From Auanema rhodensis (Eukaryota; Nematoda; Chromadorea; Rhabditida; Rhabditidae), in NCBI GenBank assembly GCA_964057225.1, contig OZ059895.1, forward strand, positions 4,278,001-4,342,000: a DNA stretch of 64,000 nt. The letters are read 5' to 3'. Below the pieces are notes generated by a model. It ran no database searches, was not told the DNA's origin, and was given only the letters and a program-made list of their open reading frames with translations. The translations under genes and the position numbers were made by a program. Below are positions 52,201 through 63,975 of this stretch, piece after piece (positions within the stretch are counted from its first letter, which is position 1; every line of letters starts with the position of its first letter).

Positions 52201-55200
52201 TGAGTTTCCATGTACACTCAACATTGCTTCCAAAAACATTTTGACAAAAATTTTTTCGAAAAATTTCAAAATAATTTAGCAAAAAGTAGATGTTTTTAGA
52301 TTCCTTTTTTTAAGGCAAAGATGATGGACAATGTTATTCAACGAAAAAATTAATTCTTCAGGGTGAAAATCGAGGATATAAGTGTGAACTTATATCAGTT
52401 GATATCTCGGTGCATTTTCAAGCTAGCGCAAATCTGATAACACAGATCGACGCAGCTTAAAAATCCGCATCGAATGCACTATACTTCATTGAGAAACGCT
52501 TAATACAAAAATTAGTTATGATCGTTTGAAAAATGATGCATTAGTGTATGTTGAGTTTCCATGTACACTCAACATTGCTTCCAAAAACATTTTGACAAAA
52601 ATTTTTTCGAAAAATTTCAAAATAATTTAGCAAAAAGTAGATGTTTTTAGATTCCTTTTTTCAAGGCAAAGACGATGGACAATGTTATTCAACGAAAAAA
52701 TTAATTCTTCAGGGTGAAAATCGAGGATATAAGTGTGAACTTATATCAGTTGATATCTCGGTGCATTTTCAAGCTAGCGCAAATCTGATAACACAGATCG
52801 ACGCAGCTTAAAAATCCGCATCGAATGCACTATACTTCATTGAGAAACGCTTAATACAAAAATTAGTTATGATCGTTTGAAAAATGATGCATTAGTGTAT
52901 GTTGAGTTTCCATGTACACTCAACATTGCTTCCAAAAACATTTTGACAAAAAGTTTTTCGAAAAATTTCAAAATAATTTAGCAAAAAGTAGATGTTTTTA
53001 GATTCCTTTTTTTAAGGCAAAGATGATGGACAATGTTATTCAACGAAAAAATTAATTCTTCAGGGTGAAAATCGAGGATATAAGTGTGAACTTATATCAG
53101 TTGATATCTCGGTGCATTTTCAAGCTAGCGCAAATCTGATAACACAGATCGACGCAGCTTAAAAATCCGCATCGAATGCACTATACTTCATTGAGAAACG
53201 CTTAATACAAAAATTAGTTATGATCGTTTGAAAAATGATGCATTAGTGTATGTTGAGTTTCCATGTACACTCAACATTGCTTCCAAAAACATTTTGACAA
53301 AAATTTTTTCGAAAAATTTCAAAATAATTTAGCAAAAAGTAGATGTTTTTAGATTCCTTTTTTTAAGGCAAACATGATGGACAACGTTATTCAACGAAAA
53401 AATTAATTCTTCAGGGTGAAAATCGAGGATATAAGTGTGAACTTATATCAGTTGATATCTCGGTGAATTTTTAAGCTAGCGCAAATCTGATAACACAGAT
53501 CGACGCAGCTTAAAAATCCGCATCGAATGCACTATACTACATTGAGAAACGCTTAATACAAAGATTAGTTATGATCGTTTGAAAAATGATGCATTAGTGT
53601 ATGTTGAGTTTCCATGTACACTCAACATTGCTTCCAAAAACATTTTGACAAAAATTTTTTCGAAAAATTTCAAAATAATTTAGCAAAAAGTAGATGTTTT
53701 TAGATTCCTTTTTTCAAGGCAAAGACGATGGACAATGTTATTCAACGAAAAAATTAATTCTTCAGGGTGAAAATCGAGGATATAAGTGTGAACTTATATC
53801 AGTTGATATCTCGGTGCATTTTCAAGCTAGCGCAAATCTGATAACACAGATCGACGCAGCTTAAAAATCCGCATCGAATGCACTATATTTCATTGAGAAA
53901 CGCTTAATACAAAAATTAGTTATGATCGTTTGAAAAATGATGCATTAGTGTATGTTGAGTTTCCATGTACACTCAACATTGCTTCCAAAAACATTTTGAC
54001 AAAAATTTTTTCGAAAAATTTCAAAATAATTTAGCAAAAAGTAGATGTTTTTAGATTCCTTTTTTTAAGGCAAACATGATGGACAACGTTATTCAACGAA
54101 AAAATTAATTCTTCAGGGTGAAAATCGAGGATATAAGTGTGAACTTATATCAGTTGATATCTCGGTGAATTTTTAAGCTAGCGCAAATCTGATAACACAG
54201 ATCGACGCAGCTTAAAAATCCGCATCGAATGCACTATACTACATTGAGAAACGCTTAATACAAAGATTAGTTATGATCGTTTGAAAAATGATGCATTAGT
54301 GTATGTTGAGTTTCCATGTACACTCAACATTGCTTCCAAAAACATTTTGACAAAAATTTTTTCGAAAAATTTCAAAATAATTTAGCAAAAAGTAGATGTT
54401 TTTAGATTCCTTTTTTCAAGGCAAAGACGATGGACAATGTTATTCAACGAAAAAATTAATTCTTCAGGGTGAAAATCGAGGATATAAGTGTGAACTTATA
54501 TCAGTTGATATCTCGGTGCATTTTCAAGCTAGCGCAAATCTGATAACACAGATCGACGCAGCTTAAAAATCCGCATCGAATGCACTATACTTCATTGAGA
54601 AACGCTTAATACAAAAATTAGTTATGATCGTTTGAAAAATGATGCATTAGTGTATGTTGAGTTTCCATGTACACTCAACATTGCTTCCAAAAACATTTTG
54701 ACAAAAATTTTTTCGAAAAATTTCAAAATAATTTAGCAAAAAGTAGATGTTTTTAGATTCCTTTTTTTAAGGCAAAGATGATGGACAATGTTATTCAACG
54801 AAAAAATTAATTCTTCAGGGTGAAAATCGAGGATATAAGTGTGAACTTATATCAGTTGATATCTCGGTGCATTTTCAAGCTAGCGCAAATCTGATAACAC
54901 AGATCGACGCAGCTTAAAAATCCGCATCGAATGCACTATACTTCATTGAGAAACGCTTAATACAAAAATTAGTTATGATCGTTTGAAAAATGATGCATTA
55001 GTGTATGTTGAGTTTCCATGTACACTCAACATTGCTTCCAAAAACATTTTGACAAAAATTTTTTCGAAAAATTTCAAAATAATTTAGCAAAAAGTAGATG
55101 TTTTTAGATTCCTTTTTTCAAGGCAAAGACGATGGACAATGTTATCCAACGAAAAAATTAATTCTTCAGGGTGAAAATCGAGGATATAAGTGTGAACTTA

Positions 55201-56070
55201 TATCAGTTGATATCTCGGTGCATTTTCAAGCTAGCGCAAATCTGATAACACAGATCGACGCAGCTTAAAAATCCGCATCGAATGCACTATACTTCATTGA
55301 GAAACGCTTAATACAAAAATTAGTTATGATAGTTTGAAAAATGATGCATTAGTGTATGTTGAGTTTCCATGTACACTCAACATTGCTTCCAAAAACATTT
55401 TGACAAAAATTTTTTCGAAAAATTTCAAAATAATTTAGCAAAAAGTAGATGTTTTTAGATTCCTTTTTTTAAGGCAAAGATGATGGACAATGTTATTCAA
55501 CGAAAAAATTAATTCTTCAGGGTGAAAATCGAGGATATAAGTGTGAACTTATATCAGTTGATATCTCGGTGCATTTTCAAGCTAGCGCAAATCTGATAAC
55601 ACAGATCGACGCAGCTTAAAAATCCGCATCGAATGCACTATACTTCATTGAGAAACGCTTAATACAAAAATTAGTTATGATCGTTTGAAAAATGATGCAT
55701 TAGTGTATGTTGAGTTTCCATGTACACTCAACATTGCTTCCAAAAACATTTTGACAAAAATTTTTTCGAAAAATTTCAAAATAATTTAGCAAAAAGTAGA
55801 TGTTTTTAGATTCCTTTTTTTAAGGCAAAGATGATGGACAATGTTATTCAACGAAAAAATTAATTCTTCAGGGTGAAAATCGAGGATATAAGTGTGAACT
55901 TATATCAGTTGATATCTCGGTGCATTTTCAAGCTAGCGCAAATCTGATAACACAGATCGACGCAGCTTAAAAATCCGCATCGAATCCACTATACTTCATT
56001 GAGAAACGCTTAATACAAAAATTAGTTATGATAGTTTGAAAAATGATGCATTAGTGTATGTTGAGTTTCC
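46243..56070 (+). repeat. P-Q-R trimer block (1,053-bp higher-order period)
   Basis: Three new monomer types dominate. P has CAAACATG, GACAACG, GGTGAATT and usually CAAAGATTAG. Q has TTTTTTCAAGG, GACGATGG, GCATTTTC and ACTTCATTG. R has GATGATGG, GCATTTTC and ACTTCATTG. Complete P-Q-R trimers start at 46,594, 47,647, 50,104, 51,157 and 53,965. The double trimer at 46,594-48,699 recurs at 50,104-52,209, exactly ten monomers (3,510 bp) later. Between trimers are Q-R, R-R and P-P runs. One P copy (49753) is mosaic, with a P front and a TTTTC/ACTTC tail. Private changes include AATAAGTTAG (48700), AAAAAGTTTTT (52912), TATATTTCA (53614) and GATAGTTTG (55018, 55720). Confidence 0.85.
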
Positions 56071-59000
56071 ATGTACACTCAACATTGCTTCCAAAAACAT
56101 TTTGACAAAAATTTTTTCGAAAAATTTCAAAATAATTTAGCAAAAAGTAGATGTTTTTAGATTCCTTTTTTTAAGGCAAAGATGATGGACAATGTTATTC
56201 AACGAAAAAATTAATTCTTCAGGGTGAAAATCGAGGATATAAGTGTGAACTTATATCAGTTGATATCTCGGTGAATTTTTAAGCTAGCGCAAATCTGATA
56301 ACACAGATCGACGCAGCTTAAAAATCCGCATCGAATGCACTATACTACATTGAGAAACGCTTAATACAAAAATTAGTTATGATCGTTTGAAAAATGATGC
56401 ATTAGTGTATGTTGAGTTTCCATGTATACTCAACATTGCTTCCAAAAACATTTTGACAAAAATTTTTTCGAAAAATTTCAAAATAATTTAGCAAAAAGTA
56501 GATGTTTTTAAATTCCTTTTTTTAAGGCAAAGATGATGGACAATGTTATTCAACGAAAAAATTAATTCTTCAGGGTGAAAATCGAGGATATAAGTGTGAA
56601 CTTATATCAGTTGATATCTCGGTGAATTTTTAAGCTAGCGCAAATCTGATAACACAGATCGACGCAGCTTAAAAATCCGCATCGAATGCACTATACTACA
56701 TTGAGAAACGCTTAATACAAAAATTAGTTATGATCGTTTGAAAAATGATGCATTAGTGTATGTTGAGTTTCCATGTATACTCAACATTGCTTCCAAAAAC
56801 ATTTTGACAAAAATTTTTTCGAAAAATTTCAAAATAATTTAGCAAAAAGTAGATGTTTTTAAATTCCTTTTTTTAAGGCAAAGATGATGGACAATGTTAT
56901 TCAACGAAAAAATTAATTCTTCAGGGTGAAAATCGAGGATATAAGTGTGAACTTATATCAGTTGATATCTCGGTGAATTTTTAAGCTAGCGCAAATCTGA
57001 TAACACAGATCGACGCAGCTTAAAAATCCGCATCGAATGCACTATACTACATTGAGAAACGCTTAATACAAAAATTAGTTATGATCGTTTGAAAAATGAT
57101 GCATTAGTGTATGTTGAGTTTCCATGTATACTCAACATTGCTTCCAAAAACATTTTGACAAAAATTTTTTCGAAAAATTTCAAAATAATTTAGCAAAAAG
57201 TAGATGTTTTTAAATTCCTTTTTTTAAGGCAAAGATGATGGACAATGTTATTCAACGAAAAAATTAATTCTTCAGGGTGAAAATCGAGGATATAAGTGTG
57301 AACTTATATCAGTTGATATCTCGGTGCATTTTTAAGCTAGCGCAAATCTGATAACACAGATCGACGCAGCTTAAAAATCCGCATCGAATGCACTATACTA
57401 CATTGAGAAACGCCTAATACAAAAATTAGTTATGATCGTTTGAAAAATGATGCATTAGTGTATGTTGAGTTTCCATGTACACTCAACATTGCTTCCAAAA
57501 ACATTTTGACAAAAATTTTTTCGAAAAATTTCAAAATAATTTAGCAAAAAGTAGATGTTTTTAGATTCCTTTTTTTAAGGCAAAAATGATGGACAATGTT
57601 ATTCAACGAAAAAATTAATTCTTCAGGGTGAAAATCGAGGATATAAGTGTGAACTTATATCAGTTGATATCTCGGTGCATTTTTAAGCTAGCGCAAATCT
57701 GATAACACAGATCGACGCAGCTTAAAAATCCGCATCGAATGCACTATACTACATTGAGAAACGCTTAATACAAAAATTAGTTATGATCGTTTGAAAAATG
57801 ATGCATTAGTGTATGTTGAGTTTCCATGTACACTCAACATTGCTTCCAAAAACATTTTGACAAAAATTTTTTCGAAAAATTTCAAAATAATTTAGCAAAA
57901 AGTAGATGTTTTTAGATTCCTTTTTTTAAGGCAAACATGATGGACAACGTTATTCAACGAAAAAATTAATTCTTCAGGGTGAAAATCGAGGATATAAGTG
58001 TGAAATTATATCAGTTGATATCTCGGTGAATTTTTAAGCTAGCGCAAATCTGATAACACAGATCGACGCAGCTTAAAAATCCGCATCGAATGCACTATAC
58101 TACATTGAGAAACGCTTAATACAAAAATTAGTTATGATCGTTTGAAAAATGATGCATTAGTGTATGTTGAGTTTCCATGTATACTCAACATTGCTTCCAA
58201 AAACATTTTGACAAAAATTTTTTCGAAAAATTTCAAAATAATTTAGCAAAAAGTAGATGTTTTTAAATTCCTTTTTTTAAGGCAAAAATGATGGACAATG
58301 TTATTCAACGAAAAAATTAATTCTTCAGGGTGAAAATCGAGGATATAAGTGTGAACTTATATCAGTTGATATCTCGGTGCATTTTTAAGCTAGCGCAAAT
58401 CTGATAACACAGATCGACGCAGCTTAAAAATCCGCATCGAATGCACTATACTACATTGAGAAACGCTTAATACAAAAATTAGTTATGATCGTTTGAAAAA
58501 TGATGCATTAGTGTATGTTGAGTTTCCATGTACACTCAACATTGCTTCCAAAAACATTTTGACAAAAATTTTTTCGAAAAATTTCAAAATAATTTAGCAA
58601 AAAGTAGATGTTTTTAGATTCCTTTTTTTAAGGCAAACATGATGGACAACGTTATTCAACGAAAAAATTAATTCTTCAGGGTGAAAATCGAGGATATAAG
58701 TGTGAACTTATATCAGTTGATATCTCGGTGAATTTTTAAGCTAGCGCAAATCTGATAACACAGATCGACGCAGCTTAAAAATCCGCATCGAATGCACTAT
58801 ACTACATTGAGAAACGCTTAATACAAAAATTAGTTATGATCGTTTGAAAAATGATGCATTAGTGTATGTTGAGTTTCCATGTATACTCAACATTGCTTCC
58901 AAAAACATTTTGACAAAAATTTTTTCGAAAAATTTCAAAATAATTTAGCAAAAAGTAGATGTTTTTAGATTTCTTTTTTTAAGGCAAAGATGATGGACAA

Positions 59001-62000
59001 TGTTATTCAACGAAAAAATTAATTCTTCAGGGTGAAAATCGAGGATATAAGTGTGAACTTATATCAGTTGATATCTCGGTGAATTTTTAAGCTAGCGCAA
59101 ATCTGATAACACAGATCGACGCAGCTTAAAAATCCGCATCGAATGCACTATACTACATTGAGAAACGCTTAATACAAAAATTAGTTATGATCGTTTGAAA
59201 AATGATGCATTAGTGTATGTTGAGTTTCCATGTACACTCAACATTGCTTCCAAAAACATTTTGACGAAAATTTTTTCGAAAAATTTCAAAATAATTTAGC
59301 AAAAAGTAGATGTTTTTAGATTCCTTTTTTTAAGGCAAACATGATGGACAACGTTATTCAACGAAAAAATTAATTCTTCAGGGTGAAAATCGAGGATATA
59401 AGTGTGAACTTATATCAGTTGATATCTCGGTGCATTTTCAAGCTAGCGCAAATCTGATAACACAGATCGACGCAGCTTAAAAATCCGCATCGAATGCACT
59501 ATACTTCATTGAGAAACGCTTAATACAAAAATTAGTTATGATCGTTTGAAAAATGATGCATTAGTGTATGTTGAGTTTCCATGTACACTCAACATTGCTT
59601 CCAAAAACATTTTGACAAAAATTTTTTCGAAAAATTTCAAAATAATTTAGCAAAAAGTAGATGTTTTTAGATTCCTTTTTTTAAGGCAAAGATGATGGAC
59701 AATGTTATTCAACGAAAAAATTAATTCTTCAGGGTGAAAATCGAGGATATAAGTGTGAACTTATATCAGTTGATATCTCGGTGCATTTTCAAGCTAGCGC
59801 AAATCTGATAACACAGATCGACGCAGCTTAAAAATCCGCATCGAATGCACTATACTACATTGAGAAACGCCTAATACAAAAATTAGTTATGATCGTTTGA
59901 AAAATGATGCATTAGTGTATGTTGAGTTTCCATGTACACTCAACATTGCTTCCAAAAACATTTTGACAAAAATTTTTTCGAAAAATTTCAAAATAATTTA
60001 GCAAAAAGTAGATGTTTTTAGATTCCTTTTTTTAAGGCAAAGATGATGGACAATGTTATTCAACGAAAAAATTAATTCTTCAGGGTGAAAATCGAGGATA
60101 TAAGTGTGAACTTATATCAGTTGATATCTCGGTGCATTTTTAAGCTAGCGCAAATCTGATAACACAGATCGACGCAGCTTAAAAATCCGCATCGAATGCA
60201 CTATACTACATTGAGAAACGCTTAATACAAAAATTAGTTATGATCGTTTGAAAAATGATGCATTAGTGTATGTTGAGTTTCCATGTACACTCAACATTGC
60301 TTCCAAAAACATTTTGACAAAAATTTTTTCGAAAAATTTCAAAATAATTTAGCAAAAAGTAGATGTTTTTAGATTCCTTTTTTCAAGGCAAAGACGATGG
60401 ACAATGTTATTCAACGAAAAAATTAATTCTTCAGGGTGAAAATCGAGGATATAAGTGTGAACTTATATCAGTTGATATCTCGGTGCATTTTCAAGCTAGC
60501 GCAAATCTGATAACACAGATCGACGCAGCTTAAAAATCCGCATCGAATGCACTATACTTCATTGAGAAACGCTTAATACAAAAATTAGTTATGATCGTTT
60601 GAAAAATGATGCATTAGTGTATGTTGAGTTTCCATGTACACTCAACATTGCTTCCAAAAACATTTTGACAAAAATTTTTTCGAAAAATTTCAAAATAATT
60701 TAGCAAAAAGTAGATGTTTTTAGATTCCTTTTTTTAAGGCAAAGATGATGGACAATGTTATTAAACGAAAAAATTAATTCTTCAGGGTGAAAATCGAGGA
60801 TATAAGTGTGAACTTATATCAGTTGATATCTCGGTGCATTTTTAAGCTAGCGCAAATCTGATAACACAGATCGACGCAGCTTAAAAATCCGCATCGAATG
60901 CACTATACTACATTGAGAAACGCTTAATACAAAAATTAGTTATGATCGTTTGAAAAATGATGCATTAGTGTATGTTGAGTTTCCATGTACACTCAACATT
61001 GCTTCCAAAAACATTTTGACGAAAATTTTTTCGAAAAATTTCAAAATAATTTAGCAAAAAGTAGATGTTTTTAGATTCCTTTTTTTAAGGCAAAGATGAT
61101 GGACAATGTTATTCAACGAAAAAATTAATTCTTCAGGGTGAAAATCGAGGATATAAGTGTGAACTTATATCAGTTGATATCTCGGTGCATTTTCAAGCTA
61201 GCGCAAATCTGATAACACAGATCGACGCAGCTTAAAAATCCGCATCGAATGCACTATACTTCATTGAGAAACGCTTAATACAAAAATTAGTTATGATCGT
61301 TTGAAAAATGATGCATTAGTGTATGTTGAGTTTCCATGTACACTCAACATTGCTTCCAAAAACATTTTGACAAAAATTTTTTCGAAAAATTTCCAAATAA
61401 TTTAGCAAAAAGTAGATGTTTTTAGATTTCTTTTTTTAAGGCAAAGATGATGGACAATGTTATTCAACGAAAAAATTAATTCTTCAGGGTGAAAATCGAG
61501 GATATAAGTGTGAACTTATATCAGTTGATATCTCGGTGAATTTTTAAGCTAGCGCAAATCTGATAACACAGATCGACGCAGCTTAAAAATCCGCATCGAA
61601 TGCACTATACTACATTGAGAAACGCTTAATACAAAAATTAGTTATGATCGTTTGAAAAATGATGCATTAGTGTATGTTGAGTTTCCATGTACACTCAACA
61701 TTGCTTCCAAAAACATTTTGACAAAAATTTTTTCGAAAAATTTCCAAATAATTTAGCAAAAAGTAGATGTTTTTAGATTCCTTTTTTTAAGGCAAAAATG
61801 ATGGACAATGTTATTAAACGAAAAAATTAATTCTTCAGGGTGAAAATCGAGGATATAAGTGTGAACTTATATCAGTTGATATCTCGGTGCATTTTTAAGC
61901 TAGCGCAAATCTGATAACACAGATCGACGCAGCTTAAAAATCCGCATCGAATGCACTATACTACATTGAGAAACGCTTAATACAAAAATTAGTTATGATC

Positions 62001-63441
62001 GTTTGAAAAATGATGCATTAGTGTATGTTGAGTTTCCATGTACACTCAACATTGCTTCCAAAAACATTTTGACAAAAATTTTTTCGAAAAATTTCAAAAT
62101 AATTTAGCAAAAAGTAGATGTTTTTAGATTCCTTTTTTTAAGGCAAAGATGATGGACAATGTTATTCAACGAAAAAATTAATTCTTCAGGGTGAAAATCG
62201 AGGATATAAGTGTGAACTTATATCAGTTGATATCTCGGTGAATTTTTAAGCTAGCGCAAATCTGATAACACAGATCGACGCAGCTTAAAAATCCGCATCG
62301 AATGCACTATACTTCATTGAGAAACGCTTAATACAAAAATTAGTTATGATCGTTTGAAAAATGATGCATTAGTGTATGTTGAGTTTCCATGTACACTCAA
62401 CATTGCTTCCAAAAACATTTTGACAAAAATTTTTTCGAAAAATTTCAAAATAATTTAGCAAAAAGTAGATGTTTTTAGATTCCTTTTTTTAAGGCAAAGA
62501 TGATGGACAATGTTATTCAACGAAAAAATTAATTCTTCAGGGTGAAAATCGAGGATATAAGTGTGAACTTATATCAGTTGATATCTCGGTGAATTTTTAA
62601 GCTAGCGCAAATCTGATAACACAGATCGACGCAGCTTAAAAATCCGCATCGAATGCACTATACTACATTGAGAAACGCTTAATACAAAAATTAGTTATGA
62701 TCGTTTGAAAAATGATGCATTAGTGTATGTTGAGTTTCCATGTATACTCAACATTGCTTCCAAAAACATTTTGACAAAAATTTTTTCGAAAAATTTCAAA
62801 ATAATTTAGCAAAAAGTAGATGTTTTTAGATTTCTTTTTTTAAGGCAAAGATGATGGACAATGTTATTCAACGAAAAAATTAATTCTTCAGGGTGAAAAT
62901 CGAGGATATAAGTGTGAACTTATATCAGTTGATATCTCGGTGAATTTTTAAGCTAGCGCAAATCTGATAACACAGATCGACGCAGCTTAAAAATCCGCAT
63001 CGAATGCATTATACTACATTGAGAAACGCTTAATACAAAAATTAGTTATGATCGTTTGAAAAATGATGCATTAGTGTATGTTGAGTTTCCATGTACACTC
63101 AACATTGCTTCCAAAAACATTTTGACAAAAATTTTTTCGAAAAATTTCCAAATAATTTAGCAAAAAGTAGATGTTTTTAGATTCCTTTTTTTAAGGCAAA
63201 AATGATGGACAATGTTATTAAACGAAAAAATTAATTCTTCAGGGTGAAAATCGAGGATATAAGTGTGAACTTATATCAGTTGATATCTCGGTGCATTTTT
63301 AAGCTAGCGCAAATCTGATAACACAGATCGACGCAGCTTAAAAATCCGCATCGAATGCACTATACTACATTGAGAAACGCTTAATACAAAAATTAGTTAT
63401 GATCGTTTGAAAAATGATGCATTAGTGTATGTTGAGTTTCC
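56071..63441 (+). repeat. Terminal heterogeneous zone of the array
   Basis: Twenty-one full monomers with mixed combinations. TGTATACTC with TTTTAAATT marks 56,422, 56,773, 57,124 and 58,177; the first two of these look identical by eye. TGTATACTC also occurs at 58,879 and 62,740. ATTTCCAAATAA marks 61,336, 61,687 and 63,091. GACGAAAATT marks 59,230 and 60,985. A TTTCTTTT-front monomer followed by a CCAAATAA D monomer occurs at 61,336-62,037 and again at 62,740-63,441, four monomers (1,404 bp) apart. Regular trimers are lost, but monomers stay close to consensus up to the boundary. Confidence 0.8.
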
Positions 63442-63450
63442 ATGTACACT
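63442..63450 (+). repeat. Truncated final monomer and right array boundary
   Basis: The last full monomer ends at 63,441. The next begins with ATGTACACT and then continues GAAATACAAA instead of CAACATTGC, so satellite homology ends at 63,450/63,451. The break falls two bases into the right arm of the conserved boundary hairpin, whose left arm ATGTTGAG is at 63,429-63,436. Confidence 0.9.
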
Positions 63451-63463
63451 GAAATACAAATGT

Positions 63464-63494
63464 GGAAAGAAAAGACAAAGAAAGGGAAGAGAAA
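63464..63494 (+). repeat. Purine-rich tract just outside the array
   Basis: Thirty of 31 bases are A or G; the exception is C at 63,476. It starts 13 bases outside the satellite boundary. Such tracts are common low-complexity sequence, and no function is implied. Confidence 0.6.
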
Positions 63495-63718
63495 TAAATT
63501 TATTGAAAACAAAAGGAAACTTATAAAAATACAAAATATAATTGAACTGTCAAAATATGAAATAAAATTGTTTACATCAACAATTTTAGGCCAAATAATC
63601 ATTTTAATCATTTTATCATTTTATCTTAGATGTTCAGGTTGTTTGCATGGTGTTTACAAGCGTTGAGTTGATAACCTGCCAATAAAGTAACATCTTGAAA
63701 TCTTAAACTGAAACTATA

Positions 63719-63732
63719 ATATATATATATAT
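63719..63732. repeat. (AT)7 microsatellite
   Basis: Seven AT dinucleotides in a row, preceded by TATA. It is a short simple repeat in the flank and a likely length-polymorphic site. Confidence 0.85.
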
Positions 63733-63823
63733 TCTTGTTCTCCGTAACAAGACAAATCTAATTATGCTAATTTCACGTATCTAACTATGCGTTATAAATT
63801 ATGTGATTTTATAAATTGCATTG

Positions 63824-63850
63824 ATGGTTAAGAAAGCTCAAGTTAACCAT
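63824..63850. repeat. 8-bp inverted repeat in the flank
   Basis: ATGGTTAA (63,824-63,831) and TTAACCAT (63,843-63,850) are perfect inverted arms with an 11-base spacer. It may be chance or the remnant of a small terminal-inverted-repeat element; no target duplication is evident. Confidence 0.5.
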
Positions 63851-63946
63851 TTAATGGGATGTAACTAAGAAATTATTTGAATAAGCAATCATTAAACCTT
63901 CATTTAGTTGTGGTTTTGAACACATTTGTGACATCCCCGGCCTTTC

Positions 63947-63969
63947 TATATTCTCGTCCCGAGAATATA
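63947..63969. repeat. Perfect 10-bp hairpin, 3-base loop
   Basis: TATATTCTCG (63,947-63,956) pairs fully with CGAGAATATA (63,960-63,969) around TCC. It is followed by A8 and a T run. In a bacterium a hairpin plus T-run would suggest a terminator, but the eukaryotic satellite context argues against that reading. It may be part of an LTR. Confidence 0.7.
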
Positions 63970-63975
63970 TAGTAG

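Larger units (their letters stand above)
1..63450 (+). repeat. Satellite DNA array, 351-bp monomer, about 181 head-to-tail copies
   Basis: The same 351-bp unit recurs from the first base to 63,450 in one orientation. Its phase marker ATGTACACTC falls at 334, 685, 1036, 1387 and so on to 63,091 and 63,442. The distance from 334 to 63,091 equals 179 periods of 351 minus 12 x 6 bp, which matches the twelve 345-bp monomers I located. By my reading, monomers differ from each other at a handful to roughly 15 positions, mostly at recurring diagnostic sites. No insertion, inversion or unrelated sequence interrupts the array. A 351-bp period is about two nucleosome repeats, common for eukaryotic centromeric or heterochromatic satellites (established knowledge). 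That this array is centromeric is only an inference. I do not recognise the family. The left boundary is not in the window. Confidence 0.98.

Noticed and set aside
1-63450. CRISPR array or plasmid iterons
   Set aside because: The whole 351-bp unit is repeated with no unique spacers, and the array is far longer than any iteron set. There are no cas or replication genes.
1-63450. Ribosomal DNA, 5S or tRNA gene cluster
   Set aside because: At about 30% GC and 351 bp the unit has no internal control region, anticodon-arm pattern or conserved rRNA core that I can recognise.
1-63450. Telomeric or subtelomeric repeat
   Set aside because: No short G-rich telomere motif such as TTAGGG or TTTAGGG runs is present in the array or the flank. 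A subtelomeric location cannot be excluded but has no support here.
63393-63611. 72-codon minus-strand open frame
   Set aside because: It overlaps the previous frame on the other strand and also crosses the satellite boundary. Its hydrophobic, phenylalanine-rich stretch reflects the purine-rich tract read in reverse.
63442-63666. 74-codon plus-strand open frame
   Set aside because: It starts in the last nine satellite bases and runs into AT-rich flank. It is lysine/isoleucine-rich with no motif, and crosses the array boundary, so it is probably chance.
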